DNA from: Cafeteria roenbergensis
Lineage: Eukaryota; Sar; Bigyra; Bicosoecida; Cafeteriaceae
Direction of reading: 5' to 3'
NCBI GenBank assembly: GCA_008330645.1
Contig: VLTN01000050.1
Coordinates: forward strand, 186,001-250,000
Length of the DNA stretch: 64,000 bases
The notes beneath the pieces are model-generated. The model did not search any database, was not told the origin of the DNA, and saw only the letters and a program-made list of their open reading frames with translations. Below are positions 61,857 to 64,000 of this stretch, in pieces; position 1 is the stretch's first letter, and the number at the start of each line of letters is the position of its first letter. Both the position numbers and the translations under genes were made by a program.

Positions 61857-64000
61857 TCAGCTGCGACTGGGGTCCCACACGCGCTTGTCCGGCTCGGACG
61901 CCTCATAGAGCGATGCCGCGTAGTGCATCCACGTGGCAAGGGGCGCGAAGCCCGAGGCCGCGGCGGCCGACCGCGCCGCCCGCAGGAGGCAGCGGGCGCG
62001 CACCTCCGCCACACCCTCCCCGCCAAGCCACGGCGCGGCGCCTCCCGCGGGCCTGGCCTCCCCGCGCCAAGCCAGCACCTGCGGGACCACCACCAGCCAC
62101 TGCCCCGTGGGCGCGCTGCCAGCGGCCCCTTGCGGCCCGAGAGCGCCGGCACCCCCGACTCGCCCCCATTGAAGCGCTGCCAGCAGGGCCTCCACTCCGC
62201 ACCCGTCCCACGCGTCGTCCGGCACCGCCACCAAGCAGCTTGCCTCGCTCCCGCGCGGCAAAGCCACGCGCGTTGCCACGCGCTCCCACGCGGCCAGAGC
62301 GCTTGCCCGCAGGCCGAGGACTGCAGCGCCGCCAGCGGCTGCCTCGCCAAAGGGGACGGCCTCCGCCGCCGGCCCCGCACCCGGGAGCTGGCGCCCGCCG
62401 ACAAGCAGCAGAGCCGCGTCGGCGGGGGACCGCTCGCTGGTCCACGCGTACTCCGCGCCCCACCCCGCCACCACGGCGGCCTCCGGGTTCGCGCGTGACG
62501 CCCTCAGCAGCGACCCCAGCGCCGTCGGGACCAGAACCTGCCCGGCATCGGCGTCCAACGCCACGGCCAGCTCGAACGGGCCGTCGGGGGGGGCCTCAGC
62601 ATCGGCCGCTCCAGCCCCGCTGTGCTGGCCAAAGGCGCGACAGAACCCTTGGCCGCCCTCGGCAGTCGCGGCGCCCTCCGGCGACGAGGCCGCGATTGCC
62701 AGGGCGACGTTGACGGCCGTGGCGGCGGCGCTAGACGAGTGCACAACGGCCGGCTGAACGCAGCGGACCCGCCTCCGGGCGCCCCCCCCCGCCTCCAGCA
62801 GCGACATCAGCTCGCCGCACGGGCTGCTGGCGTCGCCGCCGCTCCCTCCGCCCGCGACGTCGGCGGGCCAGTCGCCACCGGCCACGACCACCACCTCCAC
62901 CTCCATCACCTCTGCAGCTCTGCCGGACAGGGCAGGCCTTCGCTGCTGCGCCGACACAGACGCTATGGCCGCCTTCACGGCCGGAGCTGCCTCCGCCCCA
63001 GGAAGCGTCGTTGCCACAACCACCAGCACCCGCGGCCGGATCGCCCTCGCCGCGGGAGCAGCCGGCGATGCGGGCGCATCGGCCCCTCTGTCCCTGCCAC
63101 TCCTCCTCTTGGCTCCGGCCGAGGCGGCTGTGGAGCCGCCGTCTCCCACGGAGCCGGGCAGCAGCCCGAGCTCGCGGTGGCGCTGGACAAAGGCAGCTCT
63201 GCCATCGGGGCCGCCGCCCTCCGCGCAGGGTGGGCCCAGCAACGGAACCCTTCCGGCCGCAGCCCGCCGGAGCGCAGTCGCGAGGCCCTGTGGCGAGGGC
63301 GGGAAGAGCACGCGGTCGAGGAGGGATTGGTCGGCCTCGTCCCAGAGCGCCCGCAGCATCGACCGGTGGCCCCAAATGTCCGACGCGACAAAGCAAGCCC
63401 CTGCCGCCGCGGCGTCTGCCAGGGCAAAGGGCTGGTTCTCGTGGAGCGACGGCAGGACCACCAGCGCTCCCTCCTGCGACGCGGCGAGCCGCTTCAGCGC
63501 CGCCCCCGCCCCGGCGGCGTCGTTGTGGGTCAGCAGCTCGACGCCCAGTCCGAGCGACGCCATCGAGGCCGTGATGCGCGCAAGCTCGCCCCCGTCCAGC
63601 GCCTTGTGGCCGAGCAAGGAGACATCCGTCACGCCGATTGCGGCCAGGCCGCGGCGCCCCAGGCGGTGCAGAGCCGCTGCAAACAGGTGAAGCCCCTTAA
63701 GAAACTTGAGCCGGCCGTAGAACACCAGACGCGCGGACCGCCCGCACTTTGCACCGTGGCCGGCGGCAGCGCCCGATGGGGCCCCGCTGCGGCAGCTGGC
63801 GCCGGCCCCCGCGGGAGGGGCCGCTGCGCTGGCGATGTTGCCGGCCACCCACGGGCGGCGCGGGAACCCGGCTCCCGCCACAGCCGCGATGTCGGGCAGC
63901 TGCGCTGAAGTGAGAAGCTGCGTGTCGTCTGCCAAACGCAGGGCGGCCCGCTCCAGCGCGTTCTGCACCACGTCGGCGGGGCCCTTCCGAGGCCTGTCGA
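61857..64000 (-). CDS. GT4 + GT2-like fused glycosyltransferase, 5' part cut by window edge
   Basis: Open frame of 714 codons running off the right edge, with the stop at 61857-61859. The visible N-terminal part is a GT-B/GT4 C-lobe: GKCGRSARLVFYGRLKFLKG-like start, LLGHKALDGGELARI, LGLGVELLTHND. ALVVLPSLHENQPFALADAA and AACGACFVASDIWGHRSM-like residues give the nucleotide-sugar E-x7-E-type site. After a Ser/Arg linker comes a second, GT-A-like region (RPRVLVVVATTLPGAEAAP, VEVVVVAGGDWP, FELAVALDADAGQVLVPTAL, VVAGWGAEYAW). It ends in FAPLATWMHYAASLYEAS. The order GT4 then GT2 in one chain suggests two linked transfer steps or one inactive partner. Donor and acceptor unknown. Converges with the SMP-30 gene. 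Confidence 0.78.
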   Translation of the reverse strand, partial: DRPRKGPADVVQNALERAALRLADDTQLLTSAQLPDIAAVAGAGFPRRPWVAGNIASAAAPPAGAGASCRSGAPSGAAAGHGAKCGRSARLVFYGRLKFLKGLHLFAAALHRLGRRGLAAIGVTDVSLLGHKALDGGELARITASMASLGLGVELLTHNDAAGAGAALKRLAASQEGALVVLPSLHENQPFALADAAAAGACFVASDIWGHRSMLRALWDEADQSLLDRVLFPPSPQGLATALRRAAAGRVPLLGPPCAEGGGPDGRAAFVQRHRELGLLPGSVGDGGSTAASAGAKRRSGRDRGADAPASPAAPAARAIRPRVLVVVATTLPGAEAAPAVKAAIASVSAQQRRPALSGRAAEVMEVEVVVVAGGDWPADVAGGGSGGDASSPCGELMSLLEAGGGARRRVRCVQPAVVHSSSAAATAVNVALAIAASSPEGAATAEGGQGFCRAFGQHSGAGAADAEAPPDGPFELAVALDADAGQVLVPTALGSLLRASRANPEAAVVAGWGAEYAWTSERSPADAALLLVGGRQLPGAGPAAEAVPFGEAAAGGAAVLGLRASALAAWERVATRVALPRGSEASCLVAVPDDAWDGCGVEALLAALQWGRVGGAGALGPQGAAGSAPTGQWLVVVPQVLAWRGEARPAGGAAPWLGGEGVAEVRARCLLRAARSAAAASGFAPLATWMHYAASLYEASEPDKRVWDPSRS

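Noticed and set aside
1-64000. Integrated virus, virophage or transposon
   Set aside because: Composition is uniformly GC-rich, and no integrase, transposase, capsid or polymerase-like frame or terminal repeats were seen.

Overview
The window is nuclear DNA from a very GC-rich, compact protist genome. It carries 21 protein-coding genes on both strands, separated by about 140 to 940 bases. Ten genes contain 26 short introns (94 to 419 nt). All introns end in CAG and 24 of the 26 begin GTGAG. The gene set is eukaryotic: MCM7, TAF2, BRF1, poly(A) polymerase, PC4, JMJD7, a two-pore channel, an F-box protein and mitochondrial bL20. No photosynthesis gene is present. Lysosomal and secreted glycosidases suit a heterotrophic or mixotrophic flagellate. 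A GC-rich stramenopile of the Cafeteria type, or a haptophyte, would fit, but the sequence alone does not decide this. Long open frames opposite most genes are by-products of the GC content. I saw no tRNA, rRNA, CRISPR array, transposon or integrated virus.

Layout 1-34 kb: two-pore channel (-, cut by the left edge); F-box/WD40/UIM protein (+); galactocerebrosidase with an added ricin-type lectin (+); PC4 (+); GT61-like glycosyltransferase (-); RWD/RING-like protein (-); C2H2 zinc-finger protein (+); poly(A) polymerase (-); secreted glycosidase-like protein (+); dCMP deaminase (+); ZNG1/COG0523 zinc GTPase (-); and a TPR protein with degenerate flavodoxin- and reductase-like domains (+).

Layout 34-64 kb: a giant TAF2 (-), MCM7 (-), JMJD7 (-), a WW/FF/RS protein (-) and a GT2 glycosyltransferase (-), then BRF1 (+), mitochondrial bL20 (-), an SMP-30-like hydrolase (+) and a GT4+GT2 fusion cut by the right edge (-). 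The genes are mostly unrelated housekeeping functions, with no operon-like pathway. Two loose themes appear: gene expression (TAF2, BRF1, PC4, poly(A) polymerase, WW/FF protein) and secretory-pathway glycan metabolism (GALC, the glycosidase-like protein, three glycosyltransferases).

The most unusual items are the TPR-flavodoxin-reductase fusion at 29769-33926, the F-box/WD40/UIM architecture, the GALC-ricin fusion, and an extreme 5' bias of introns: the last exon is the longest in all ten multi-exon genes. Exon limits were worked out by hand from splice signals, reading-frame closure and family alignment from memory. They were not checked against transcripts.
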